11,078 nt of DNA from Chitinophagaceae bacterium (GCA_019747455.1 JAIEQT010000149.1:1-11078); one strand, 5' to 3'; shown: positions 1 to 7,288, counted from the first letter of the stretch. Translations and numbers: made by a program. The notes: a model not told the origin generated them from the letters alone.

Positions 1-42
1 CAAGTGTAAAGCAACATCCGTTCCAATTGACAGTAAAGAAAA

Positions 43-606
43 TTGCAAGAAATTTATACACAAGACAAAACCTTTGAAAGAAACGAAACGCCAACAAAAG
101 GCGAATATGAAAACTGTATTTTCAATGATTGCGATTTTGCAGACAAAGACCTTTCTGAATTTAAGTTTATAGACTGTTCATTCTATGGCTGCAATTTCAG
201 TTTAGCAAAACTCAATAAAACTGTATTTCGTGATGTAAAATTTAAAGAGTGTAAAATGTTGGGGCTTCATTTTGACACTTGCAGTGAATTTGGGCTTTCC
301 TTTTCGTTTGAAAGCTGCCAATTAAATCATTCTTCTTTTTATAAGACTAAAATCAAAAAGACTGTTTTCAAAAATTCGCAGTTACAGGAAACAGACTTTA
401 CAGAAGCGGATTTAACAAGTGCTGTTTTTAACAACTGTAATTTACTTCAAGCAACCTTTGACAATACAACACTTGAGAAAACAGACTTTAGAACTTCTTA
501 CAACTATTCCATAGACCCTGAAATCAACCGAATTAAAAAAGCAAAGTTTTCTATTGCAGGTATATCAGGTTTATTGGACAAATACGATATTGACATTGAA
601 AGATGA
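43..606 (+). CDS. Pentapeptide-repeat protein, Qnr/MfpA-like
   Basis: The 187-residue product is built almost entirely of pentapeptide repeats (A/C-D/N-L/F-x-x pattern), for example CIFNDCDFADKDL near residue 25 and ETDFTEADLTSAVFNNCNLL near residues 120-139. These fold into a right-handed quadrilateral beta-helix. The repeats are interrupted around residues 75-95, and a non-repeat tail (about 153-187, ending LLDKYDIDIE) resembles the C-terminal cap of Qnr-type proteins. Family members of this kind can mimic DNA and protect gyrase from quinolones; that role here is inference only. No signal peptide is visible, so the protein is probably cytoplasmic. The start is TTG at 43: an in-frame stop lies at 34-36 and the first in-frame ATG (257) would destroy the fold. 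The gene is AT-rich (about one third G+C in lines counted), lower than the metabolic genes here, which may indicate transfer. Confidence 0.85.
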   Translation: MQEIYTQDKTFERNETPTKGEYENCIFNDCDFADKDLSEFKFIDCSFYGCNFSLAKLNKTVFRDVKFKECKMLGLHFDTCSEFGLSFSFESCQLNHSSFYKTKIKKTVFKNSQLQETDFTEADLTSAVFNNCNLLQATFDNTTLEKTDFRTSYNYSIDPEINRIKKAKFSIAGISGLLDKYDIDIER

Positions 607-692
607 AGCCAAGGTGGTGGTGGTAAGCTCCCCGAAGTTTGCATAAATAAAAATGAGAAAATGGTTAACTTTAAAATCTAACTAATGTCAGC

Positions 693-1046
693 ATGCGATT
701 TCAATCATTGGAACCCTTTGTTCCCTCCGGCTCAGATATGGAGAAATCAAAACAGTTGTTTCTGGCCTTAGGCTTTACTGTTAATTGGGATGTGGGTGAT
801 TATGTTGGCTTTCAAAAAGATGAATGCAGATTTATTTTGCAAAAAATGGATAACAAGGATTTTGCAGAAAATTTTATGATCAGTGTGAAGCTTGATGATA
901 TCCAAGCTTTCTTAAAAAGTATAGAAGAGAAAAAATTGAAGGAAAGATTTGGTATAAAAATCGGAACGATCACCCAACAATCTTATGGGCTTGAATTAAA
1001 CTTAATTGATTTAGCAGGAGTATGTTGGCATTTTGTAGAGCAGTAA
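693..1046 (+). CDS. VOC-superfamily (glyoxalase/bleomycin-resistance-like) protein
   Basis: The 117-residue protein has the one-domain VOC pattern: an N-terminal strand with PFVPSGSDMEKSKQLFLALGF (helix after the first strand, residues 9-29), a middle segment giving FMISVKLDDIQAFLKSIEE (61-79), and the terminal strand LIDLAGVCWHF (104-114), equivalent to the usual D-P-A/D-G-x-x-W/H-x-F ending. VOC proteins bind small molecules as dimers and include metal-dependent enzymes and drug-sequestering proteins. Few possible metal ligands are present (H113 is the only histidine), so a non-enzymatic binding role is as likely as catalysis. The substrate is unknown. The ATG at 693 gives a normal family length; the ATG at 685 is in another frame. 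It follows the pentapeptide gene by 86 bases and ends 12 bases from the convergent DUF5723 gene, with no terminator hairpin in between. Confidence 0.75.
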   Translation: MRFQSLEPFVPSGSDMEKSKQLFLALGFTVNWDVGDYVGFQKDECRFILQKMDNKDFAENFMISVKLDDIQAFLKSIEEKKLKERFGIKIGTITQQSYGLELNLIDLAGVCWHFVEQ

Positions 1047-1058
1047 AGAATAGTGTTT

Positions 1059-2495
1059 TTATAAACAATCGTATCTCGATTTCTTTTCTTTCTCTTTAAA
1101 AGGATGTATCTGTATTAGTAAGTAGGCCCCTCCATTTATTAAAGGATCCTTGGTTAGAAATAATCTATAATCATGAATGCCCATGATCACAGGCCCGGCT
1201 TTAAAAGCGCCGCCTATCCATAATTGTCCCTGTGTGTTATATTGTATGGGCATATACAAACCCCAAATACGGGTTTCCCAACGAGGCGTTAGGGTAAGTA
1301 AACTCAATTCGCGAACGTTCATGGTCTTACCATAACTGCTACTATATAAATTTAAACTAGCCTGTGCATTGATGTAAAAATGATTTCCTAAATAGTGATC
1401 TGCATTAATCACAAGCCTGGTAGGTAAACGCATTTTAAAACTAGCGGGTAAGGCTGTAGTGGTATCAAATAGAGTTGCTAATGAATCGCGTAATCCCTTT
1501 GCATCCGCAATGCCTTGTAACTTTTTAGAAATTTGCCAGTCTTCTAGGGTTGTTTTTGGATTACCAAAATTACCGGTGTATTCACTGGTTTTAAATTTTG
1601 CAAAACCAATATCCATAATACTGATGCCAAGCTTCCAGGTATATTGTCGGGGTTCATTTTCTTCTCCGTTATATTCCTCCTTGAACCAGATAAAATCTGC
1701 TCCAATACTTAATCCTAACGCCAAAGGGCCATTCTTAACAAACTGTTTGAGGTTACCTGCGGTAGAAGAATAGGGGCTCCAATTATCGTAGTTAGCAGCA
1801 TACGCATAAGCTCCTGTACCATTGGTTATTTTATAAGCCGTATCAAATGGATGAACGGATTCCAAATAGCTCAATCTATTTACCGAGGCATAGGCTCCTG
1901 ATATGCCCTTCATGATTTGAAGGGTAGCACCTACATTAATTTTTCTTAGCGGAGTTTCAAAAAGGGATTTGCCATAATTGAAATCAAACTCTAACCACCC
2001 CGCATGTCGACCGTTAAAATCAACGTAGTTATTACTTCTATTTGCTTTTAGAAACTGATGAAAGCTGGTAATGGTATCGTTATATCCGAAAGAATTTGTT
2101 TTAAAATGGTTGAGGGTTCTGGCCCTGATGCCAAAACCAATGACCGATTTATTATTGAGTTTATACATGCTATTGAGTAAGCCTATGTCTATAGTAGCAT
2201 GTAAGGTTCGGTTTTGGGTACCCGGTATCAAAATAGCTTCGGTTTGTGACGCCGAGGGAAACTTGAAATTTTTTAAATAAACCGCATTGTTGATAACCCC
2301 CAGATTAAAATTAAATACAGTAATATCCCAGGGATGGCGGGAATTTACATTGGCTGCAGGGTTATTAAAAATAGCGGGGGCGCCGGCATAATCCGATCCG
2401 TGTAAGGCATTGTATTGTTGCGCATGGACAGCTAAACAAAAACTGAATCCGATGGCTAAAACGAATAGATACTTGAAAAGGGGGTAAATACGCAC
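1059..2495 (-). CDS. DUF5723-type outer-membrane protein
   Basis: The 478-residue product begins with a clear Sec signal peptide: charged start, hydrophobic core FVLAIGFSFCLAV, and probable cleavage after VHA at residue 25. The mature part starts QQYNALHGSDYAGAPAIFNN, the typical opening of Bacteroidota outer-membrane barrels of the DUF5723 group (N-terminal SNYAGxxGIxxNPA-like segment), followed by many amphipathic strands rich in Gly, Tyr and Asn such as VIGFGIRARTL and WIGGAFKAGPVIMGIH. DUF5723 proteins have no assigned function; a structural or transport role in the outer membrane is inferred. The start is GTG at 2495: no in-frame ATG exists between the upstream stop (2534-2532) and this codon, and starting later would remove the signal peptide. 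A terminator hairpin lies about 50 bases upstream on the same strand, so the gene probably has its own promoter, but no good TAnnTTTG box is visible. Confidence 0.75.
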   Translation of the reverse strand: MRIYPLFKYLFVLAIGFSFCLAVHAQQYNALHGSDYAGAPAIFNNPAANVNSRHPWDITVFNFNLGVINNAVYLKNFKFPSASQTEAILIPGTQNRTLHATIDIGLLNSMYKLNNKSVIGFGIRARTLNHFKTNSFGYNDTITSFHQFLKANRSNNYVDFNGRHAGWLEFDFNYGKSLFETPLRKINVGATLQIMKGISGAYASVNRLSYLESVHPFDTAYKITNGTGAYAYAANYDNWSPYSSTAGNLKQFVKNGPLALGLSIGADFIWFKEEYNGEENEPRQYTWKLGISIMDIGFAKFKTSEYTGNFGNPKTTLEDWQISKKLQGIADAKGLRDSLATLFDTTTALPASFKMRLPTRLVINADHYLGNHFYINAQASLNLYSSSYGKTMNVRELSLLTLTPRWETRIWGLYMPIQYNTQGQLWIGGAFKAGPVIMGIHDYRLFLTKDPLINGGAYLLIQIHPFKEKEKKSRYDCL

Positions 2496-2544
2496 TCCAT
2501 GATAACGAAATACCTGCTTTTTTATTCGTTTTTACAGGTGATTT

Positions 2545-2580
2545 CTAAAAAAAAATCCCCTCGTAGAAACGAGGGGATTT
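2545..2580 (-). terminator. Rho-independent terminator reading leftward
   Basis: A perfect 11-bp stem (AAATCCCCTCG at 2553-2563, CGAGGGGATTT at 2570-2580) closes a 6-base loop. On the minus strand it is followed by a run of nine T (complement of A2547-2555). There is no T run on the plus-strand side. It lies about 180 bases beyond the aminotransferase stop and 50 bases before the DUF5723 start, so it most simply ends the DUF1573/aminotransferase operon and insulates DUF5723. Confidence 0.85.
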
Positions 2581-2638
2581 ACGATTGCTTGCCATTATAG
2601 AGAGTCTTCGAATTAATTTGATACAGTGAAGATAATGA

Positions 2639-2646
2639 CAAAAATA
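2639..2646 (-). promoter_or_regulatory. Possible -7 box (TATTTTTG) upstream of terminator
   Basis: On the minus strand this reads TATTTTTG, an exact match to the Bacteroidota TAnnTTTG box. The nearest upstream TTG on that strand (2678-2676) is 29 bases away, longer than the usual 19-21, and the surroundings are very AT-rich, so chance is likely. If active, it would make a short RNA of roughly 85-90 bases ending at the terminator at 2545-2580. Confidence 0.25.
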
Positions 2647-2723
2647 ATATAAAGTATAATTTTTTATAATTTTAACAAAAACATCGTTTTTGCTTAAACA
2701 ATATGAAGTTTTGGTTAAATTTT

Positions 2724-2750
2724 TATATATTAAATTATTTTTAATATATA
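2724..2750. repeat. AT-only inverted repeat after aminotransferase stop
   Basis: TATATATTAAA (2724-2734) and TTTAATATATA (2740-2750) form a perfect 11-bp stem with loop TTATT. It starts 11 bases downstream of the aminotransferase stop codon. It has no G-C pair and, in the direction of that gene, is followed by an A-rich stretch rather than a T run, so it is not a standard terminator. It could be a 3' end-stabilising hairpin or simply low-complexity sequence. Confidence 0.4.
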
Positions 2751-2761
2751 TGATCTCGAAT

Positions 2762-3955
2762 CTATTTTCTTCCCGGATACACTTTAATGGCGGCGGCTAA
2801 ACAGTCCATCGCCTTCGCTAAGTCGCTGCTATTCAATACATAAGCCAATCTCACTTCCTGTTTTCCCAAGCCCTCAGTACTATAAAAACCGGTTGCAGGT
2901 GCTAACATAACCGTTTGCCCTTCAAAACTAAATTCTTCCAATAACCACTGACAAAATGAATCTGCATCATCAATCGGTAATTTTGCTATGGCATAAAAAG
3001 CGCCTCCAGGGTTTGGACAAAACACGCCTTCCATTTGGTTCAATCGGGTAACAATGAGGTCGCGGCGACTTTTATATTCCGCCTTAGTAGTATCAAAATA
3101 ATCCGCAGGTAAATCTACGGCCGCTTCTCCGGCAATTTGTGCAAAACTGGGTGGACTCAACCTGGCCTGTGCAAACTTCATGGCGGCATCCAATACCTGC
3201 TGATTCTTTGTTACAAAGGCCCCAATTCTTCCCCCACAAGCACTATAACGCTTACTGATGGTATCCATTACAATCACATGATCATCTACCCCTGTTAAAT
3301 GCATAGCACTAGTTTGATGCCCTTCATAGCAAAACTCCCTGTACGCTTCGTCGGAAAATAAATAGAGATTATGTTTTAAGATCAACTCTTTTAACTGCTC
3401 CATTTCTTCCTTGCTATATAAATAGCCGGTAGGATTATTAGGATTACATATAACAATGGCCTTGGTGCGCGGCGTGATCTTCTTCTCCATGTCGCTAATA
3501 GGAGGTAAAGCAAAACCATTTTCAATATAAGATGTTACAGGCACCACTGTTACGCCGGCCGCTACAGCAAAACCATTGTAATTCGCATAAAATGGTTCCG
3601 GAATAATTACTTCATCACCGGGATCCAGACAACTCATAAAGCCAAAAGCAATAGCTTCACTACCTCCGGTAGTAACAATGATTTGATTAGCATTTACCGT
3701 AATACCTACTGAAGCATAATACTGCACCAATTTTTTACGGTAACTTTCATTACCGGCGCTATGGCTGTATTCCAGCACTTTAAAATCACTATGGCGCACC
3801 GCATCCAACACCATTTTAGGTGTTTCAATATCAGGCTGACCAATATTCAAGTGATATACTTTAATTCCTTTTTTCTTTGCCGCTTCCGCAAAAGGAACCA
3901 GTTTGCGAATAGGAGAAGCAGGCATGGCTTTGCCACGCGTAGATATCGTTAGCAT
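2762..3955 (-). CDS. Class I/II PLP-dependent aminotransferase (AspB-like)
   Basis: The 397-residue cytoplasmic enzyme has the fold-type I aminotransferase signature. Visible elements are the substrate-side NIGQPDIETP (37-46), the cofactor loop TTGGSEAI (95-102), NPNNPTG (171-177), SDEAYREF (201-208) with the Asp that binds the pyridine nitrogen, the Schiff-base lysine in DTISKRYS (K235) followed by the GGRIG loop, and the carboxylate-binding arginine in EVRLAY (R369). It transfers an amino group between an amino acid and a 2-oxoacid. Aspartate or a broad range of substrates is likely from family resemblance, but the donor cannot be fixed from sequence. Length and ATG start are normal. It is the last gene of a three-gene operon, 10 bases after the second DUF1573 gene. 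The terminator at 2545-2580 probably ends the transcript. Confidence 0.93.
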   Translation of the reverse strand: MLTISTRGKAMPASPIRKLVPFAEAAKKKGIKVYHLNIGQPDIETPKMVLDAVRHSDFKVLEYSHSAGNESYRKKLVQYYASVGITVNANQIIVTTGGSEAIAFGFMSCLDPGDEVIIPEPFYANYNGFAVAAGVTVVPVTSYIENGFALPPISDMEKKITPRTKAIVICNPNNPTGYLYSKEEMEQLKELILKHNLYLFSDEAYREFCYEGHQTSAMHLTGVDDHVIVMDTISKRYSACGGRIGAFVTKNQQVLDAAMKFAQARLSPPSFAQIAGEAAVDLPADYFDTTKAEYKSRRDLIVTRLNQMEGVFCPNPGGAFYAIAKLPIDDADSFCQWLLEEFSFEGQTVMLAPATGFYSTEGLGKQEVRLAYVLNSSDLAKAMDCLAAAIKVYPGRK

Positions 3956-3965
3956 AGATATTTTA

Positions 3966-4346
3966 TTAGTGTTTCCCCTTAGGGTCTATTACTTCACCCT
4001 CTATGGTTAACGTGTATGGTTGTGTAGAATGCGCAAATTTTACATCTACATTTTTCTTAAATACGCCCAAAGTAGCCGCATTATAAGTTACTTGAATGGT
4101 TCCGTTTTTTCCAACCGGTGTTGGGGCCAAAGAATATACAGGTTTGGTACATCCACATTCAGCATTGGCAAACTCAACAACAATGGGTTTGCTAGATTTA
4201 TTGGTATACGTGAATGTATATGTTGCTGGTACATTCAGGTTTACTTTCCCGAAACCATGTTTTACTTCCTTAAAAGTTACATCTTTCTGTGCCATTATCT
4301 GCACACTGCAAAAACAAATCAACGCAAGGGTGATCAACGATTTCAT
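3966..4346 (-). CDS. DUF1573 exported protein (second copy)
   Basis: This 126-residue protein has a signal peptide (MKSLITLALICFCSVQIMAQ, cleavage likely after Ala19 or Gln20). A single DUF1573 domain follows: FKEVKHGFGKV (25-35), a central strand YTFTYTNKSSKPI, and the family's hallmark ECGCTKP (63-69; Cys64 and Cys66), then the end strand YTLTIEGEVID. DUF1573 resembles an immunoglobulin/ASPM-like beta-sandwich and is common in exported Bacteroidota proteins; its function is not established. The CxC pair suggests disulfide or metal chemistry, which is inference. It lies 5 bases after the first DUF1573 gene and 10 bases before the aminotransferase, so the three are almost certainly co-transcribed. 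Its domain aligns with its neighbour along the whole length, so the two look like an old tandem duplication. Confidence 0.88.
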   Translation of the reverse strand: MKSLITLALICFCSVQIMAQKDVTFKEVKHGFGKVNLNVPATYTFTYTNKSSKPIVVEFANAECGCTKPVYSLAPTPVGKNGTIQVTYNAATLGVFKKNVDVKFAHSTQPYTLTIEGEVIDPKGKH

Positions 4347-4351
4347 ACTGA

Positions 4352-4750
4352 TTATTTTCTTTTATTATTATTCTTTGTTTCCTGAACTCCTTCGCCTGTA
4401 AAACTAACCTGTTTTACAATGCCACCCGATAAAAATATGTCGGTATACCGTACAAACTGACCCATAACCGATCCGTTAAAACGAATGGTGATTTGGATGG
4501 ATTGTCCGGGACCAAAAACCTGATTGGGAACAAAACTGGGCGTAGTGCAACCGCAGCCTGCTTTTACATTTTCCAGCTTCAGACTATCATTACCGGTATT
4601 GGTGAGCGTTACGATATATTCTACGGGTTTACCATACGGAATCTTGCCAAATGCATACTTCTCATTCTGGATAGTAAAAGGATCTTTCGTTTGAGAACAA
4701 GCCACTGTTGTTACAATAGCCATCAAAAGAGTAAAAAATAAGCTTTTCAT
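4352..4750 (-). CDS. DUF1573 exported protein (first copy)
   Basis: The 132-residue product is the promoter-proximal gene of the operon. Residues 1-20 (MKSLFFTLLMAIVTTVACSQ) form an export signal. Cys18 in TVAC could be a lipoprotein cysteine, though Thr at -3 makes the lipobox weak, so plain cleavage is also possible. The DUF1573 domain shows YAFGKIPYGKPVEYIVTLTN (32-51), GCGCTTP (65-71; Cys66 and Cys68), and closing strand QVSFTGEGVQ, followed by a basic tail NNNKRK. The FGK, TN and CGCT positions match the downstream paralogue while the rest has diverged. Family function is unknown. A TAATTTTG box at 4775-4768 stands 17 bases before the ATG, and a 14-bp palindrome lies where its -33 element would be. 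Confidence 0.88.
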   Translation of the reverse strand: MKSLFFTLLMAIVTTVACSQTKDPFTIQNEKYAFGKIPYGKPVEYIVTLTNTGNDSLKLENVKAGCGCTTPSFVPNQVFGPGQSIQITIRFNGSVMGQFVRYTDIFLSGGIVKQVSFTGEGVQETKNNNKRK

Positions 4751-4767
4751 ACTACGAATTTACTGCT

Positions 4768-4775
4768 CAAAATTA
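4768..4775 (-). promoter_or_regulatory. Candidate -7 box of the DUF1573/aminotransferase operon
   Basis: On the minus strand this reads TAATTTTG, an exact TAnnTTTG match, 17 bases before the first DUF1573 ATG. This predicts a leader of about 12 bases. There is no TTG at the expected distance upstream; that position (4796-4798) falls inside the palindrome at 4787-4800, suggesting a promoter that depends on a regulator. Confidence 0.5.
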
Positions 4776-4786
4776 GCATTTTGATT

Positions 4787-4800
4787 GATAAACGTTTATC
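4787..4800. promoter_or_regulatory. Perfect 14-bp palindrome, candidate operator
   Basis: GATAAACGTTTATC is its own reverse complement. It lies in the 143-base spacer between the divergent DUF1573 operon and the E1 gene, 11 bases upstream of the operon's TAATTTTG box and 81 bases before that box's partner on the other strand. A dimeric regulator could bind here. Which protein does so is unknown, and no regulator gene sits next to it. Confidence 0.45.
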
Positions 4801-4881
4801 TTCAAATAAAAACTGCAATTTTAACTTTTGGCAGGAAGAAAGGGGTAAACTAATTATTGTTAGTCTTTGCCTTCCTACCAT

Positions 4882-4889
4882 TATTTTTG
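4882..4889 (+). promoter_or_regulatory. Candidate -7 box of the E1 gene
   Basis: TATTTTTG matches TAnnTTTG exactly, with a TTG at 4857-4859 (22-base spacing). It ends only 4 bases before the ATG at 4894, so transcription from it would start at or just beyond that ATG: either the mRNA is leaderless or translation begins at the later ATG (4930). Confidence 0.4.
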
Positions 4890-4893
4890 CCGT

Positions 4894-7284
4894 ATGGAAT
4901 CTGCTAGCTCAATTCAACTTAAAGACGATATGCTTTCATTCGAAGGTTTTAGATCAACTGTTTTAGAGGATTACCGTACCGCGGTGGTGAGTAGGGAGGT
5001 GAGTTTATTGGGAAGAAGAGAAGTGCTTACGGGTAAGGCTAAGTTTGGGATTTTTGGCGATGGGAAAGAAGTAGCGCAATTGGCCATGGCTAAATTTTTT
5101 GAACCCGGCGATTTTCGAAGTGGCTATTATCGCGATCAAACCTTTATGTTCGCCAGTGGTTTGGCGAGTGTTGAGCAGTTTTTTGCACAGCTGTATGCCG
5201 ATCCGGATGTAAAGAATGATCCTTTCAGTGCAGGCCGACAAATGAATGCACATTTCGCTACCCGTTTTGTAGATGACAATGGAAATTGGCTAGATTTAGC
5301 TAATCGTAAAAATATTTCTTCTGATATGGCGCCTACTGCCGCACAAATGCCGCGTGCATTGGGTTTGGCATGGGCTTCAAAATTATTCAGGCATAATCAG
5401 GGGCTTAAGCAATTCGATCATTTGAGTCATAATGGAAATGAAGTTTGCTTTTGTACCATCGGCGATGCCAGCACCAGTGAAGGACATTTTTGGGAAACCA
5501 TCAATGCTGCCGGTGTGTTGCAAATACCACTCGCTGTTTTTGTATGGGATGATGGCTATGGTATTTCCGTACCTAAAAATTTTCAAACTACTAAAGGCTC
5601 TATCTCAGATGCCTTGCGTGGTTTTGAAAAAATGGAGAATACCAACGGTATTCGTATTTACAAACTAAAAGCCTGGGATTATGCAGGCATGTGTCAGGTT
5701 TTTGAAGAAGGTATTCAACGTGTGCGCGAAACGCATGTACCGGTTTTGTTTCATGTAGAAGAAGTTACCCAACCCCAAGGACATTCCACTAGTGGTAGTC
5801 ACGAAAGATATAAAACAGCAGAACGTTTAGCCTGGGAAAAAGAATGGGATTGCATCAAGAAAATGCGTGAGTGGATGATGGAGAATGGGCTCGCCAGTGA
5901 AGAAGAATTAAATGATATTGATGCTGCTGCGAAAGAATATGTACGTGCCAGCCGTTTGCAAGCATGGGAAAAATACGTTGCTCCCATTAAAGAAGCTGCA
6001 GATAATGCAGCTACACTTATTCGCCAGATGATGGTGAATGATATGGATAAGTACAATGCATTACAGCAGTTGGCTAATGAGTTACAAAATAATAAAGAGC
6101 CACAACGCAGAGACGTGTTACGCTTACTTAATGTTGCTATAGAAACAGCTCCGGAATCTCCGTCGGCAGAAGATCTCAGGTACTATTACAAAGAATTATT
6201 ATCGGTTAACCGAGCACTGTATAATACTCATTTGCATGATCAAACACCAAAGAGTGCTTTGTTGGTGAACGAAGTAAAGCCGCTGATCTCTTTTGATGCC
6301 CCATTAGTAAATGGATATGAAGTATTGAACAAATACTTTGATGCGCTCTTTGCGCAAAATCCAAAAGTATTTGCTTTTGGCGAAGATGTAGGACATATTG
6401 GAGATGTGAATCAAGGCTTTGCCGGTTTGCAGGATAAATACGGAAAAGATAGAGTTTCAGATACGGGTATTCGTGAGTTAACTATTGTAGGACAGGCACT
6501 GGGATTAGCTTTGCGCGGATTGCGTCCGATTGCTGAAATTCAATATCTCGATTACTTATTATATGGCTTGCAAGTGTTAAGCGATGATGTGGCTACTACT
6601 CATTTCCGCACGAAAGGTCAACAAAGCTGTCCACTCATTATCCGCACAAGAGGTCACCGTTTAGAAGGTATATGGCATAGTGGCTCACCTATGGGTATGA
6701 TCATCAATGCACTAAGAGGTATGTATGTTTGTGTGCCACGTAATATGGTACAGGCAGCAGGTATGTATAATACGTTACTGGCAAGTAACGATCCCGCTAT
6801 TGTTATTGAATGCTTAAATGGATATCGCTTAAAAGAAAAATTACCCGCTAACTTATTAGAATATACAGTACCCTTAGGTATCCCCGAAATATTAAAAGAA
6901 GGTGATGATCTTACCATTGTTTCTTATGGCTCTACCCTACGCATAGTACAAGACGCAGCAGAACGCTTGGCCAAAGAAAATATTTATTGTGAAGTTATAG
7001 ATGTGCAAACCTTATTGCCTTTCGATACACATCATAGCATCTTACAATCGTTGAAAAAAACGAACCGTATTTTATTTGTTGATGAAGATGTACCGGGCGG
7101 AGCAGCTGCTTATATGTACAACCAGGTAATTGAAGGGCAAAAAGCCTTTCAATGGTTAGATGTGAGTCCGCGTACACTTACGGCTCAGGCGCATCGTCCA
7201 AGTTTCGGTAGTGATGGAGACTATTTCAGCAAGCCCAATGCAGAAGATGTAATTACTGTTGTGAGAGAGATGATGATGGAATAA
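4894..7284 (+). CDS. Fused E1 alpha/beta 2-oxoacid dehydrogenase
   Basis: A single 796-residue chain carries both E1 subunits of a branched-chain 2-oxoacid or pyruvate dehydrogenase complex, which decarboxylates a 2-oxoacid with thiamine diphosphate and passes the acyl group to the lipoyl E2. The E1 alpha part (about 20-375) holds the ThDP/Mg motif GDASTSEGHF (190-199) ending in DDGYGIS (219-225), and the active-site loop GHSTSGSHERY (296-306). A helical linker (about 375-460) leads to the E1 beta part (about 465-796) with FGEDVG (495-500), RELTIVGQALG, the active-site-region WHSGSP (594-599) and DEDVPGGAAAYM near 730-741. Which oxoacid it prefers cannot be told; Bacteroidota homologues are usually annotated as 2-oxoisovalerate dehydrogenase. 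E2 and E3 genes are not in the window. I chose ATG 4894 over an upstream TTG (4867) because the -7 box lies between them; ATG 4930 (784 residues) is also possible. Confidence 0.93.
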   Translation: MESASSIQLKDDMLSFEGFRSTVLEDYRTAVVSREVSLLGRREVLTGKAKFGIFGDGKEVAQLAMAKFFEPGDFRSGYYRDQTFMFASGLASVEQFFAQLYADPDVKNDPFSAGRQMNAHFATRFVDDNGNWLDLANRKNISSDMAPTAAQMPRALGLAWASKLFRHNQGLKQFDHLSHNGNEVCFCTIGDASTSEGHFWETINAAGVLQIPLAVFVWDDGYGISVPKNFQTTKGSISDALRGFEKMENTNGIRIYKLKAWDYAGMCQVFEEGIQRVRETHVPVLFHVEEVTQPQGHSTSGSHERYKTAERLAWEKEWDCIKKMREWMMENGLASEEELNDIDAAAKEYVRASRLQAWEKYVAPIKEAADNAATLIRQMMVNDMDKYNALQQLANELQNNKEPQRRDVLRLLNVAIETAPESPSAEDLRYYYKELLSVNRALYNTHLHDQTPKSALLVNEVKPLISFDAPLVNGYEVLNKYFDALFAQNPKVFAFGEDVGHIGDVNQGFAGLQDKYGKDRVSDTGIRELTIVGQALGLALRGLRPIAEIQYLDYLLYGLQVLSDDVATTHFRTKGQQSCPLIIRTRGHRLEGIWHSGSPMGMIINALRGMYVCVPRNMVQAAGMYNTLLASNDPAIVIECLNGYRLKEKLPANLLEYTVPLGIPEILKEGDDLTIVSYGSTLRIVQDAAERLAKENIYCEVIDVQTLLPFDTHHSILQSLKKTNRILFVDEDVPGGAAAYMYNQVIEGQKAFQWLDVSPRTLTAQAHRPSFGSDGDYFSKPNAEDVITVVREMMME

Positions 7285-7288
7285 GGAA

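Noticed and set aside
1..42. Integron attachment site or end of a mobile element next to the pentapeptide gene
   Set aside because: No inverted repeat core, integrase or transposase sequence is visible in the 42 bases available.
611..622. GGT trinucleotide run after the pentapeptide gene
   Set aside because: About four units, in a short intergenic stretch with no other structure; too little to interpret.
1459..1773. Plus-strand open frame of 104 codons opposite DUF5723
   Set aside because: It lies wholly antisense to a gene with a signal peptide and family features, and its translation has no recognisable domain.
4020..4401. Plus-strand open frames opposite the DUF1573 genes
   Set aside because: They are antisense to two well-supported exported proteins, resemble no family, and have no promoter.
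4867..4893. TTG start extending the E1 protein by nine residues
   Set aside because: The added residues (MPSYHYFCR) overlap the promoter box TATTTTTG, and a normal ATG follows at 4894.
5799..6056. Minus-strand open frames within the E1 gene, here and at 5005-5253, 5383-5586, 6654-6917 and 6995-7177
   Set aside because: The E1 frame is continuous with all catalytic motifs; these are shadow frames.
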